Below are positions 7,504 through 14,953 of a stretch of 64,000 nucleotides of DNA, one piece after another. Position numbers and translations under genes: made by a program. This DNA comes from Arcobacter sp. (lineage in GTDB: Bacteria; Campylobacterota; Campylobacteria; Campylobacterales; Arcobacteraceae): positions 5,270 to 69,269 of the forward strand of contig PKUJ01000006.1 in the NCBI GenBank assembly GCA_002869565.1, given 5' to 3'. The first letter of the stretch is position 1. Every line of letters begins with the position of its first letter. The notes below the pieces were generated by a model, which searched no databases, was not told the origin of the DNA, and saw only the letters and a program-made list of their open reading frames with translations.

Positions 7504-8277
7504 ATGGATTATTTGAGTATAAATAAAGAAGCATGGGATAAAAGAACCAAGGTACATATTGAATCGGAGTTCTATGATGTCGCATCATTTAAGAATGGTA
7601 GATGTTCGCTAAATCCAATCGAACTAAAACAAGTAGGAAATGTTCAAGGAAAATCTCTTTTGCACCTACAGTGTCATTTTGGTCAAGATACCTTGTCTTG
7701 GGCTCGCTTAGGTGCAGAGGTCACAGGTGTAGATTTATCTTTTAATGCAATTAAGCAAGCTAATTTACTGAAGCAGGCTTTGGATTTAAGAGCGGATTTT
7801 ATTGAAAGTGATGTTATTCAATTTGGTCATAAAAATAATCAACAATTCGATATCGTATTTACTTCATACGGTGTGTTGTGTTGGCTACCCAACTTAGTTG
7901 ATTGGGCACAGACTATTGCCAAGTCACTAAAAGTTGGCGGGGAGTTTCACCTAGTCGAGTTCCATACGTTTAATGACTTGCTATCTGGCTACTCGTATTT
8001 TCCAAATAGCGGGCCTGACGTTGAAGAGGAAGGCACTTATACAAAAAACTGCGATGGTACAAAATCAACTATGGTTACCTGGTCTCATCCGATAAGTGAG
8101 GTTATAAACGCCTTAATCGACGCAGGTTTAAAGATTGAGTCTTTCTCTGAGCATCCATATAGCCCATATAACTGTTTTGATGGTTTGGAGTCAGTACCAA
8201 ACCTGGGATACCAAATGTTGTATAAAGGTCAACAGATTCCGTTGGTATATTCAATCAAAGCGCGAAAAGTCGCCTAA
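7504..8277 (+). CDS. Cassette 6: class I SAM-dependent methyltransferase
   Basis: 257 residues. SLLHLQCHFGQDTLSWARLG (motif I region, near residue 52) and GAEVTGVDLS (motif II) give the Rossmann SAM-binding fold; FDIVFTSYGVLCWLPNL is motif IV/V. This is the cytosolic methyltransferase_11/25 type with an unknown acceptor. Related proteins are common in marine Gammaproteobacteria and Bacteroidota. Codon use is less A+T-biased than in neighbouring genes, consistent with transfer on the cassette. The ATG has only a weak upstream ribosome-binding sequence. The stop lies in the decayed R'' box GCCTAAT. Confidence 0.8.
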   Translation: MDYLSINKEAWDKRTKVHIESEFYDVASFKNGRCSLNPIELKQVGNVQGKSLLHLQCHFGQDTLSWARLGAEVTGVDLSFNAIKQANLLKQALDLRADFIESDVIQFGHKNNQQFDIVFTSYGVLCWLPNLVDWAQTIAKSLKVGGEFHLVEFHTFNDLLSGYSYFPNSGPDVEEEGTYTKNCDGTKSTMVTWSHPISEVINALIDAGLKIESFSEHPYSPYNCFDGLESVPNLGYQMLYKGQQIPLVYSIKARKVA

Positions 8278-8315
8278 TAAGCGCAATCCCGCGGGATATA
8301 GGGGTCAGGTGATAA
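8272..8315 (+). other. attC site 6, decayed or truncated
   Basis: GCCTAAT at 8272-8278 complements the first bases of cassette 6 except that the invariant AAC has become AAT. AAGCGCAATCCCGCGGG follows, but no R' box (GTTRRRY) with a matching arm appears in the next 200 bases. The array ends here. Confidence 0.6.
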
Positions 8316-8508
8316 CAATAACCCTATAAACTACCTCTTTTATAATCTTATTCACACCGGTTGTGATATTCCTATAATATTAGCAATTATATACTGTAAA
8401 TATCCTTGTTTATATATTTTAATTATATTTTTATTTCTTTGCTCTTTATTAGCCTTTAGAGGTCAAGAGTTAGCAAAAATTTTCCTATTTTCTTAATTAA
8501 TTTCTGAA

Positions 8509-9432
8509 TCAATGATTAGAAATTGAATAGTATTTTTGTTCATATTTAGGATAAAGATTAATAATACTTCTTTCATACTCTTCTTCAAACATTGAGAATT
8601 CTTTTATATTATTTGGAACAGGTTTGCTTAGTATTTCAAATATATCCAGACCATTTTTTACACCATTTATTAAACTATTTTCTAGAAATTCTAAATAAGC
8701 TATATTTTCTTTTATTGGTTCTTTTGATTTTGATGCTTTTCCATGTCCTGGAACTAAAATAGAGTAGTTGATTTTTTTTAGTTTTTTTAAGGAGGATATC
8801 CATTTTTTGATATTTGCATGGGGTGTGGCGAGGGCTCTTTTATTAAAGATTAAATCAGAAGTATAGAGAATATTTGTTTTTCTATCAAATAGTACAATGT
8901 CACTTGAAGTGTGCCCATCAAAGTATAATACATCTAACTTATATCCATCCAAATCAATAGTTTTTGTGTTTAATATTACATTTGGAGCTTCCATTTTTGT
9001 GCCTTGCATAGCTTTTTGCACAATATTAACTAGGTTCATAATATATAAATCACCATTTTGTGAAATTTCATTTTGAGTAAATTTACTTGCATAAATTTTG
9101 TTATCTTTAAAAGCGTTGTTTCCTAAAAAATGATCAGGATGATGGTGTGTATTTATCACATATTTTATTGGTTTGTTTGTGATTTTTTTAATAGCTTCTT
9201 TTAATTGTTCTGCATACTCTTTTGAACTTCCTGTATCTATTAATATCACGCTATTTTTTGTAATAATAAAAGCTGTATTTGCAATATTTCCACCATTTTT
9301 TTCAGAAAAGTATTCCTCTTTTCCATAAAAATAGTAACTATTATCTGATAGTTTTATAGGTTTTAATTTATAATCAAAACTGTTTGCAAACAGTAAATTA
9401 ATAGATAGGACTATAAAAAATAGATTTTTCAT
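8509..9432 (-). CDS. Quinoprotein-relay metallo-beta-lactamase-fold hydrolase
   Basis: 307 residues with an N-terminal signal peptide (MKNLFFIVLSINLLFANS). Residues ~96-105 carry the zinc motif HHHPDH; DTGS, DGHTSSD and VPGHG supply the later metal ligands of the fold. The type matches the quinoprotein relay system zinc metallohydrolase found with PQQ alcohol dehydrogenases, a periplasmic protein of unproven reaction. It is the last gene of a four-gene - strand operon behind the SoxYZ-like carrier (two-base gap), so the operator at 11521 should control it. Confidence 0.85.
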   Translation of the reverse strand: MKNLFFIVLSINLLFANSFDYKLKPIKLSDNSYYFYGKEEYFSEKNGGNIANTAFIITKNSVILIDTGSSKEYAEQLKEAIKKITNKPIKYVINTHHHPDHFLGNNAFKDNKIYASKFTQNEISQNGDLYIMNLVNIVQKAMQGTKMEAPNVILNTKTIDLDGYKLDVLYFDGHTSSDIVLFDRKTNILYTSDLIFNKRALATPHANIKKWISSLKKLKKINYSILVPGHGKASKSKEPIKENIAYLEFLENSLINGVKNGLDIFEILSKPVPNNIKEFSMFEEEYERSIINLYPKYEQKYYSISNH

Positions 9433-9434
9433 TG

Positions 9435-10175
9435 TTATTTTGTATTCCCAATAAATTCATTTCCATCATTGTCATAAAATTCAATAGAATATTTTTTTGA
9501 CTTATCTTTTGTTTCAAATATAAATCTTGGATTTTCACTAATAGCAGAATAAGTTTCTATTGTGCCTAGGATTTTTTTCTCTTGTTTAATTATGATTTTA
9601 TTTATAAAGAATTCACTATTTCCAAAAACTAAACCTGTTTCCATTGGATGGAAAATAGAGGCTTTTAATCTAGAACCATCTTCTTTATCATACTGGCTTG
9701 TTTTAATTTTTCCTAAAAGTTTTGAAAAATCAGTGTTACTTGCTGCAACACTTGAAACTGCACAACCTCCGCCAAAGCTTTTTATATTTTCACTTCCCAC
9801 ATGCCAAAGATTATTTTCATCAAGAACTAAAGCCCTAAGTGGAGTCTCTTGGGCTACTTTCATATTTAAAGAGATAATAGGTAATAAATCATTTAATTTC
9901 ATATCGACAAGTTTAGGTATAGGATTTAAATCCGCAAATATAATCATTCTTTTTGCAGATTTAATTTTTTTAGCATCTACAAAAATAGGTACTTGTGTTG
10001 GATTATCCGCAAATTTTGGAACTTTTATAGTGATATTTTTATCATCAAATATATATTTTTGATTTTGAATTATCTCTTTCATAATATCATCAAATGTAGG
10101 GGATACTACAGGGTTGTTAGCATATAAATTTTGTATAAATATAATCGCTAAAATCAAGTTAAATAGATATTTCAT
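9435..10175 (-). CDS. Quinoprotein dehydrogenase-associated SoxYZ-like carrier
   Basis: 246 residues with a signal peptide (MKYLFNLILAIIFIQNLYA). The first ~150 residues resemble SoxY and end in the FGGGCAVSSVAA segment, the Gly-Gly-Cys arm that carries intermediates in SoxY. The remainder (MKTGLVF-like METGLVFGN ... YSIEFYDNDGNEF) resembles SoxZ. Such fusions accompany PQQ-dehydrogenase relay genes; the carried group is not known. It sits 11 bases behind the binding-protein gene. The 166-residue + strand ORF inside it is a shadow. Confidence 0.85.
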   Translation of the reverse strand: MKYLFNLILAIIFIQNLYANNPVVSPTFDDIMKEIIQNQKYIFDDKNITIKVPKFADNPTQVPIFVDAKKIKSAKRMIIFADLNPIPKLVDMKLNDLLPIISLNMKVAQETPLRALVLDENNLWHVGSENIKSFGGGCAVSSVAASNTDFSKLLGKIKTSQYDKEDGSRLKASIFHPMETGLVFGNSEFFINKIIIKQEKKILGTIETYSAISENPRFIFETKDKSKKYSIEFYDNDGNEFIGNTK

Positions 10176-10186
10176 AATAAATTCTC

Positions 10187-11056
10187 CTATTGGGTTTTTG
10201 ATAAAGGTGCTAAATAGCTAACTCCATATTTCTCAAAAATCTTTTTTATTTCACCATTTCTATAAGCTTTTTCTATAACTCCATCTACATGATAACTTAA
10301 GGCTCTATAACTACTTCCTACAGCAGTTGCTAAATCCCACTGTGATTTCATTTGTGGAATATTTTTTGTAAGCTGATATTTGTCTTTATTGTTTTTATAA
10401 TCTAATAGATATTCGAGTTGTGATTTTAATCCTGCAATTGCATCAATTTTTCCACTTTTAAAATCATCAATTGCTTTTTTGAAGTTTACATAATGTTTTA
10501 TATTTCTTCTTAGTAAACCTCTAGCAAATCCACTTAAATGTAAATCTGGAAGAGTATCAATTTCTACTCCAATAGTATTGTATGCAAATATACCTAGGGT
10601 ATTAAATTCTGGAATAGCTTTTTTATTTAAAGCTATTATCCATTTTTCACTTTGATAAGGTCCTTTAATAGTAACCATCTCCGTATCTAATTCACCAGTT
10701 GAAATATCTGTTGTTCTCATATAATCATAATCATATGGAACTCTAAACATCAAATCAGCTTTTGTTTTGTGAATTAAATTTCCCTTCCAGATATTGTTTC
10801 TTAAATCATCAGCTAGGCTTTCATCTGAACCTGTAAAGTACCACTTTGGCTTTACATTTAAAGATTTAGCTACTTTTTTACCAAGTTCAATATCAATACC
10901 TTTTGCTTCACCTTTTTCTATAAAAGAGTAGGGTGGAAAATTTGCATATACAGCTATGATGATTTCCTTACTATCTTTTATATCTTCTATACTCCTCGCA
11001 TAAGAAAAAGTTGACAGTAGTAATATTACTATTGATGATTTAAGAAGAAAATTCAT
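10187..11056 (-). CDS. Quinoprotein dehydrogenase-associated periplasmic binding protein
   Basis: 289 residues. Signal peptide MNFLLKSSIVILLLSTFSYA, then a family-3-like solute-binding fold (IIAVYANFPPYSFIEKGEAKGIDIELGKK). The DLMFRVPYDYDYMRTTD stretch is typical of the putative ABC transporter substrate-binding subfamily found next to PQQ dehydrogenases. No matching permease follows in this operon, so it may work as part of the periplasmic redox relay instead of in transport. It is the second gene of the operon, two bases behind the cytochrome gene. Confidence 0.85.
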   Translation of the reverse strand: MNFLLKSSIVILLLSTFSYARSIEDIKDSKEIIIAVYANFPPYSFIEKGEAKGIDIELGKKVAKSLNVKPKWYFTGSDESLADDLRNNIWKGNLIHKTKADLMFRVPYDYDYMRTTDISTGELDTEMVTIKGPYQSEKWIIALNKKAIPEFNTLGIFAYNTIGVEIDTLPDLHLSGFARGLLRRNIKHYVNFKKAIDDFKSGKIDAIAGLKSQLEYLLDYKNNKDKYQLTKNIPQMKSQWDLATAVGSSYRALSYHVDGVIEKAYRNGEIKKIFEKYGVSYLAPLSKTQ

Positions 11057-11058
11057 TT

Positions 11059-11475
11059 TTAGTCTTTTGGTAAAGTTATTAAATATGCTCTAATTGCCCA
11101 CATAGCTTCTTGGTTTAAAACTCCTTCAAATGGTGGCATATAAACGTTACCATTTCTAACTGCTCCACCTCTAATTCTTTCCATATACCACTCGTCACCA
11201 TCAATATTATCTTCTAAATATCTTAAATCAGGAGCAATACCTCCAGAAACAGCACCTAGGCCATGACATCTTGCACAGTTTTCACTATATGCATGTTCAC
11301 CAATTTCAATAGCAGTTTTATTTCCTTTATAAGGATTCTCTTCTAGCCATTCTTTTCCCAAATTTTCTAAACCTTTAGTATCAACTGGTTGTGGTGTTAC
11401 ACTCCCATGACCAAATGCTAATGCTGCTGTTGACACTAATATTGCCAGACCTAGTTTTTGAATTTTATTCATCAT
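11059..11475 (-). CDS. pedF: Cytochrome c-550, PedF type
   Basis: 138 residues with a signal peptide (MMNKIQKLGLAILVSTAALAFG). One heme-binding CARCH motif lies near residue 71 and a probable axial Met is in VYMPPFEG. The family is the periplasmic cytochrome c-550 that takes electrons from PQQ alcohol dehydrogenases (PedF/ExaB role). First gene of the relay operon pedF - binding protein - SoxYZ - hydrolase. A GCTATA direct-repeat operator and a TATAAT lie immediately upstream, divergent from a second copy serving the ABC operon. Confidence 0.88.
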   Translation of the reverse strand: MMNKIQKLGLAILVSTAALAFGHGSVTPQPVDTKGLENLGKEWLEENPYKGNKTAIEIGEHAYSENCARCHGLGAVSGGIAPDLRYLEDNIDGDEWYMERIRGGAVRNGNVYMPPFEGVLNQEAMWAIRAYLITLPKD

Positions 11476-11505
11476 TTTTCCTTCTTGTTTTTTTTGGATA
11501 GTGGA

Positions 11506-11537
11506 ATTATAGACAGATTTTATAGCCTGATTATAGC
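11506..11537 (-). promoter_or_regulatory. PQQ-regulon operator and promoter of the relay operon
   Basis: On the - strand, GCTATAATCAGGCTATA (11537-11521), then nine bases, then TATAAT (11511-11506). It has the same layout as five other promoters of the island, and no separate -35 box is visible. Confidence 0.85.
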
Positions 11538-11558
11538 AAGGTAATTTTTTTCTATAGT

Positions 11559-11590
11559 GCTATAATTGGGCTATACAAATTAAATACAAT
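11559..11590 (+). promoter_or_regulatory. PQQ-regulon operator and promoter of the NitT/TauT-type ABC operon
   Basis: GCTATAATTGGGCTATA at 11559-11575, nine bases, then TACAAT at 11585-11590. It is divergent from the relay-operon site 21 bases away. Confidence 0.85.
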
Positions 11591-11617
11591 AAAAGAAGAA
11601 AATAAAAAAGGTTTAAT

Positions 11618-12577
11618 ATGAAGCACAAATTAATATTAGTTTTTTTGCTATTTAGTATGGAACTATATGCAAAAGATAAACTAAAAATTGGTGTATTAGC
11701 TTATGGAACAGTCAACTGGGAATTAAATGTTTTAAAGCATAACAATCTAGATAAAAAAAATGGTTTTGACTTAGAAATTGTAAAACTTGCATCAAAAAAT
11801 GCTTCTTCAGTTGCACTGCAAGCAAATTCAGTTGATATTATTGTTACAGATTGGATTTGGGTAAATAATCAAAGGGCAAGTGGAAAAGATTTTACCTTTT
11901 ACCCATACTCAAAAGCTACTGGTACTATATATGTGGATTCAAAAAGTGCTATTAGAAATTTGATGGATTTAAAAGATAAAAATCTTGGAATTGCTGGTGG
12001 ACCATATAATAAGACTTGGCTACTTTTAAGAGCTTATAGTAAAAATAAATATAATCAAGATTTAAATGATATTGTAAATCCTATATATGCCTCAGCACCT
12101 ATTATTTATAAAAAAATGTTAAGTAACTCTTTTGCTGCAACAATAAATTTTTGGCATTTTAACGCAAAACTTAAAGCAAAAGGTAAAAAGGCTCTACTTG
12201 AAATTGACGAGGTATTAAATTTTCTTGGAGTTTCAAATGATATCTCTTTTGTAGGTTGGACTTTTAATAGAAAAAAGGCTTTAAAAAATGAAAAATTGAT
12301 TAATTCATTTTTGAAAGCTAGTAAAGAGAGCAAAGATTTACTTCTAAATAGTGATGCAGAATGGGAAAGAATAAAACCTATAATGGGGTTAAATGAGGCA
12401 AATTCTTTTAATTCCCTAGTTAACGGATATCGCAATGGAATAATAAAAGATTTTAATCAAAAAAATATTGATGATTCTAAAAAAATATTTAAAATATTGA
12501 AAGATGAAGGCGGCCCAAAATTCGTAGGTAGTGCTGATAAATTATATGAAAAAACTTTTTGGAAAATGAAAAAGTAG
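11618..12577 (+). CDS. ABC transporter substrate-binding protein (NitT/TauT-like)
   Basis: 319 residues with a signal peptide (MKHKLILVFLLFSMELYA). LKIGVLAYGTVNWELNVL, then LQANSVDIIVTDWIWV, LGIAGGPYNKTW and NFWHFNAKLKAKG follow the NMT1/SsuA-like periplasmic binding fold. The substrate is unknown; a classical sulfonate or nitrate signature is not evident. It is expressed from the PQQ-regulon promoter at 11559 and followed by its permease nine bases on, so it probably imports something needed by, or made in, the quinoprotein pathway. Confidence 0.8.
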   Translation: MKHKLILVFLLFSMELYAKDKLKIGVLAYGTVNWELNVLKHNNLDKKNGFDLEIVKLASKNASSVALQANSVDIIVTDWIWVNNQRASGKDFTFYPYSKATGTIYVDSKSAIRNLMDLKDKNLGIAGGPYNKTWLLLRAYSKNKYNQDLNDIVNPIYASAPIIYKKMLSNSFAATINFWHFNAKLKAKGKKALLEIDEVLNFLGVSNDISFVGWTFNRKKALKNEKLINSFLKASKESKDLLLNSDAEWERIKPIMGLNEANSFNSLVNGYRNGIIKDFNQKNIDDSKKIFKILKDEGGPKFVGSADKLYEKTFWKMKK

Positions 12578-12586
12578 ATTAGAAGT

Positions 12587-13321
12587 ATGAAAAATCAAAC
12601 AAAACTCTTATCTTTCCTTTTTTTTGTCATAATTTGGCAGGCTCTTTCTATATTTATAAATTCTGAGCTTTTCCCTTCAGTTATAAATATAATTATTAGT
12701 CTTGCAAAACATATAATTGATGGTGAACTTTTACCTCATTTATTAATTACATTATATAGGGTTTTTGTAGCATTTTTTATTACTATGTTTATAGGCCTTA
12801 TTTTTGGAATGATAATGGGATTAAGTAGAAGATTTAATGATATGTTTGATTTCTTACTTATAGTGGGGCTGAATATTCCAGCTCTTGTTACCATAATTAT
12901 TTGTTATATTTGGTTTGGACTTACAGATCTATCTGCAATTTTAGCTGTAATAATAAATAAAATACCAGTTGTTATTGTAAATATACGTGAAGGTGCAAGA
13001 GCTATTGAAAAGAAATATATAGATTTAGCAAAAGTATATAAAGTTCCAAAAGAGGATCTTATCAAAAAAATATATTTGCCTCAAATGTATCCATATATAT
13101 TAGCCACAACTAGGCTTGTATTATCTTTGATTTGGAAAATTGTTTTAGTAGTGGAGCTTCTAGGGCGTAGTGATGGAGTAGGTTTTCAAATATCAGTTTA
13201 CTTCCAATTTTTTGATATTACATCTATATTTGCATATTCACTTGCTTTTATTTTAGTTATTTTGTTAATAGAAAGTATTTTATTAAGACCTTTTGAAAAA
13301 AGGATTGAAAGATGGAAATAA
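12587..13321 (+). CDS. ABC transporter permease (NitT/TauT-like)
   Basis: 244 residues with about six membrane helices. The EAA-loop region REGARAIEKKYIDLAKVY ... IYLPQMYPYI matches BPD_transp_1 permeases of the SsuC/TauC kind. It sits between the binding protein and the ATPase, whose likely start codon is one base after its stop (TAAGATG). It forms the inner-membrane channel of the importer. Confidence 0.85.
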   Translation: MKNQTKLLSFLFFVIIWQALSIFINSELFPSVINIIISLAKHIIDGELLPHLLITLYRVFVAFFITMFIGLIFGMIMGLSRRFNDMFDFLLIVGLNIPALVTIIICYIWFGLTDLSAILAVIINKIPVVIVNIREGARAIEKKYIDLAKVYKVPKEDLIKKIYLPQMYPYILATTRLVLSLIWKIVLVVELLGRSDGVGFQISVYFQFFDITSIFAYSLAFILVILLIESILLRPFEKRIERWK

Positions 13322-13322
13322 G

Positions 13323-14021
13323 ATGTTAAATATAAATATAAAAAAGAAATTTTTTAAAGAAGAACTTATTTTAAAAGATATTGATATTACTTTAAAAAAA
13401 GGCGAATTCTTATCAATAATTGGACCATCAGGATGTGGGAAAACCACTCTTTTAAATACTATAGCATCATTAGATGATGATTATTTAGGAGCTTTAGAAG
13501 GTGATTTCTCTAATATCTCTTTTATGTTTCAAGACCATAGATTAATTCCATGGTTAAGTGTAAAAGAAAATCTATTATTAGTTTCAAAAACAAAAGATAT
13601 GAAAGAGATTGAAAATCTAATGAAATTAATAGGTTTAGAAAATATTTTAGAAGAGTTCCCTAATAAATTATCAGGTGGAATGGCAAGAAGAGTATCTTTA
13701 ATACGAGCTTTTATAAATAGACCAAAACTAATACTTCTTGATGAACCTTTCATCTCTTTAGATTATCCAACTTCTATGAGTCTACAAAAAGATTTTCTCT
13801 CTTTTTGTAGAGAGTTTAATCCCACAGTTATTTTGGTAACTCATGATATAAGTGAAGCAATATATTTATCAAATAGAATATTGTTTTTTAGTAAAAAACC
13901 GACGTCTGAGATATATAAATATGAGAATATAAATAGACAAGAGTTTAATCAAAAAAAGATTGATGATATTAAAAATCAAATTTTAGAAGAATATCCAAAA
14001 ATATTAGAAGGAATAGTGTGA
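13323..14021 (+). CDS. ABC transporter ATP-binding protein (NitT/TauT-like)
   Basis: About 232 residues from ATG 13323. The track starts at 13293 inside the permease gene, but MLNINIKKKF directly after the permease stop with GGAAATAAG upstream is the more natural start. Walker A GPSGCGKTT, signature LSGGMARR, Walker B LILLDEPF and switch His in THD are all intact. It energises the importer. Its stop TGA overlaps the ATG of the DUF411 gene. Confidence 0.85.
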   Translation: MLNINIKKKFFKEELILKDIDITLKKGEFLSIIGPSGCGKTTLLNTIASLDDDYLGALEGDFSNISFMFQDHRLIPWLSVKENLLLVSKTKDMKEIENLMKLIGLENILEEFPNKLSGGMARRVSLIRAFINRPKLILLDEPFISLDYPTSMSLQKDFLSFCREFNPTVILVTHDISEAIYLSNRILFFSKKPTSEIYKYENINRQEFNQKKIDDIKNQILEEYPKILEGIV

Positions 14022-14416
14022 TGAAATATGTTATATTGATAGCTTTGCTATCAACATTGTATGCAAAGAATGAGAAAATACAAATTTTCCAACCTCTATC
14101 AAGTTCTTGTCCTCAGTCTTGGCTTGATGATATAAAAAAAGAGGTAGATGAGGTAAATATTGTATCTTTAATGAGTGTAAAAAATTTAAAAAGAGAAATT
14201 GGTGTACCAAAAGAGATTCAATCTTGTAATACTTCTATTATCGATGATTATATTTTTGAAGGGAATGTTCCCGTAAAAGCTATTAATGATTTTTTTAAAA
14301 ATATTCCCAAAAAAGCAATTGGATTATCTCTCCCTGCTTATGAAAATAAAAAAGTTGTTAAAAAAGTTTTTGTGATTTTTGAAGATAAAAGTTTTAAAGA
14401 GTTTGGAAAATACTAA
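14021..14416 (+). CDS. DUF411-like periplasmic protein
   Basis: 131 residues from ATG 14021, which overlaps the ATPase stop as ATGA-type TGATG; a GTG one codon earlier is possible. Signal peptide MKYVILIALLSTLYA. LKREIGVPKEIQSCNTSIIDDY, IFEGNVP and AIGLSLPAY follow the DUF411 pattern (…LGVP…SCHTA…GYVxEGHVP…). The usual first CxxC is replaced by SSSCPQSW, and the His of SCHT is Asn here, so metal binding may be changed. DUF411 proteins are linked to copper or other metal handling, so its place in this ABC operon hints at a metal or metal-chelate substrate. Confidence 0.7.
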   Translation: MKYVILIALLSTLYAKNEKIQIFQPLSSSCPQSWLDDIKKEVDEVNIVSLMSVKNLKREIGVPKEIQSCNTSIIDDYIFEGNVPVKAINDFFKNIPKKAIGLSLPAYENKKVVKKVFVIFEDKSFKEFGKY

Positions 14417-14426
14417 TCCAAACTCT
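14398..14426. terminator. Hairpin between convergent genes
   Basis: AGAGTTTGGA (14398-14407) and TCCAAACTCT (14417-14426) form a perfect 10-bp stem across the ends of the DUF411 and MarR genes. There is only a weak T-rich tail on either side. Confidence 0.5.
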
Positions 14427-14874
14427 AATTTGACAAATTATTAATGATTTTTTCTAAAATTTTTTGAGTTCTTATTTCATCTTCAGTATTTATATCTTTA
14501 TAAACAATATTATTCATTTTCTTAGAAATTTCTTCAAAAATAGGTTTTAATAATTTCCCTTTTTCTGTTAATTGAACGAAAGTTACTCTAGAATCTATAT
14601 CTGATTTCTCTTTTTGTAAAAAGCCTAGTCTAACAAGTTTATCTACTAATGTAGTAACTGTAGGCTTAGTTTTACGTATAAAATCAGCAATTTCTCTCAT
14701 TGTAACTTTTTCTTTTTTATATAATAATACAAAGATACTTCCATGTGAGGGAACGATATCTTTTATATTGTTTTTCTCTAACTCTGAAATAATTAGTTTA
14801 TTTGTTAAATCACTTATTTTACTTATTAGAGCTACTAAATTTTTGTTTATATTAATATTTTGGTCTGTTTTCAT
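14425..14874 (-). CDS. MarR-family transcriptional regulator
   Basis: 149 residues from ATG 14874. The core has the MarR winged helix: PSHGSIFVLLYKKEKVTMREIADFI, KPTVTTLVDKLVRLGFLQKE (recognition helix) and SDIDSRVTFVQLTEKG (wing). The track's TTG at 14895 lies upstream of the -10 box (14881-14886), so transcription should begin about at ATG 14874 and the mRNA may be leaderless. Its promoter shares a 14-base block with that of the SnoaL-like gene behind it, suggesting autoregulation and control of that gene. Confidence 0.85.
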   Translation of the reverse strand: MKTDQNININKNLVALISKISDLTNKLIISELEKNNIKDIVPSHGSIFVLLYKKEKVTMREIADFIRKTKPTVTTLVDKLVRLGFLQKEKSDIDSRVTFVQLTEKGKLLKPIFEEISKKMNNIVYKDINTEDEIRTQKILEKIINNLSN

Positions 14875-14880
14875 AGTAGA

Positions 14881-14909
14881 ATTATAGTTTGACAACTAAC
14901 TAATGTCAA
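14881..14909 (-). promoter_or_regulatory. MarR promoter with built-in operator
   Basis: - strand TTGACA (14909-14904), 17-base spacer TTAGTTAGTTGTCAAAC, TATAAT (14886-14881): a consensus housekeeping promoter. The block TTGACATTAGTTAG is identical in the promoter at 15851-15879. Confidence 0.75.
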
Positions 14910-14953
14910 TATGTTTAGAAGTATATGTAGTAAAAAAACTACATATACACTTT

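Larger units (their letters stand above)
3395..8315 (+). mobile_element. Integron with six gene cassettes and a truncated integrase
   Basis: The diverging intI remnant, an attI-like GTTAGGT core at 3802-3808 and six + strand ORFs are present. Each ORF is followed by a 69-71 bp attC-like fold. Boundaries are exact in several cases: cassette 1 begins TTAGGT and its own R'' is ACCTAAC; cassette 2 begins TTAAAG and ends CTTTAAC; cassette 4 begins TTAGTC and ends GACTAAC; cassette 5 begins TTAGTG and ends CACTAAC; cassette 6 begins TTAGGC and ends GCCTAAT. This complementarity follows from cassette circularisation and is strong independent proof. Cassettes 2 and 6 are clearly richer in G+C than the flanking chromosome. 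Confidence 0.9.

Noticed and set aside
9562-10062. 166-residue + strand ORF
   Set aside because: It lies fully inside the SoxYZ-like gene on the other strand and has no family features.
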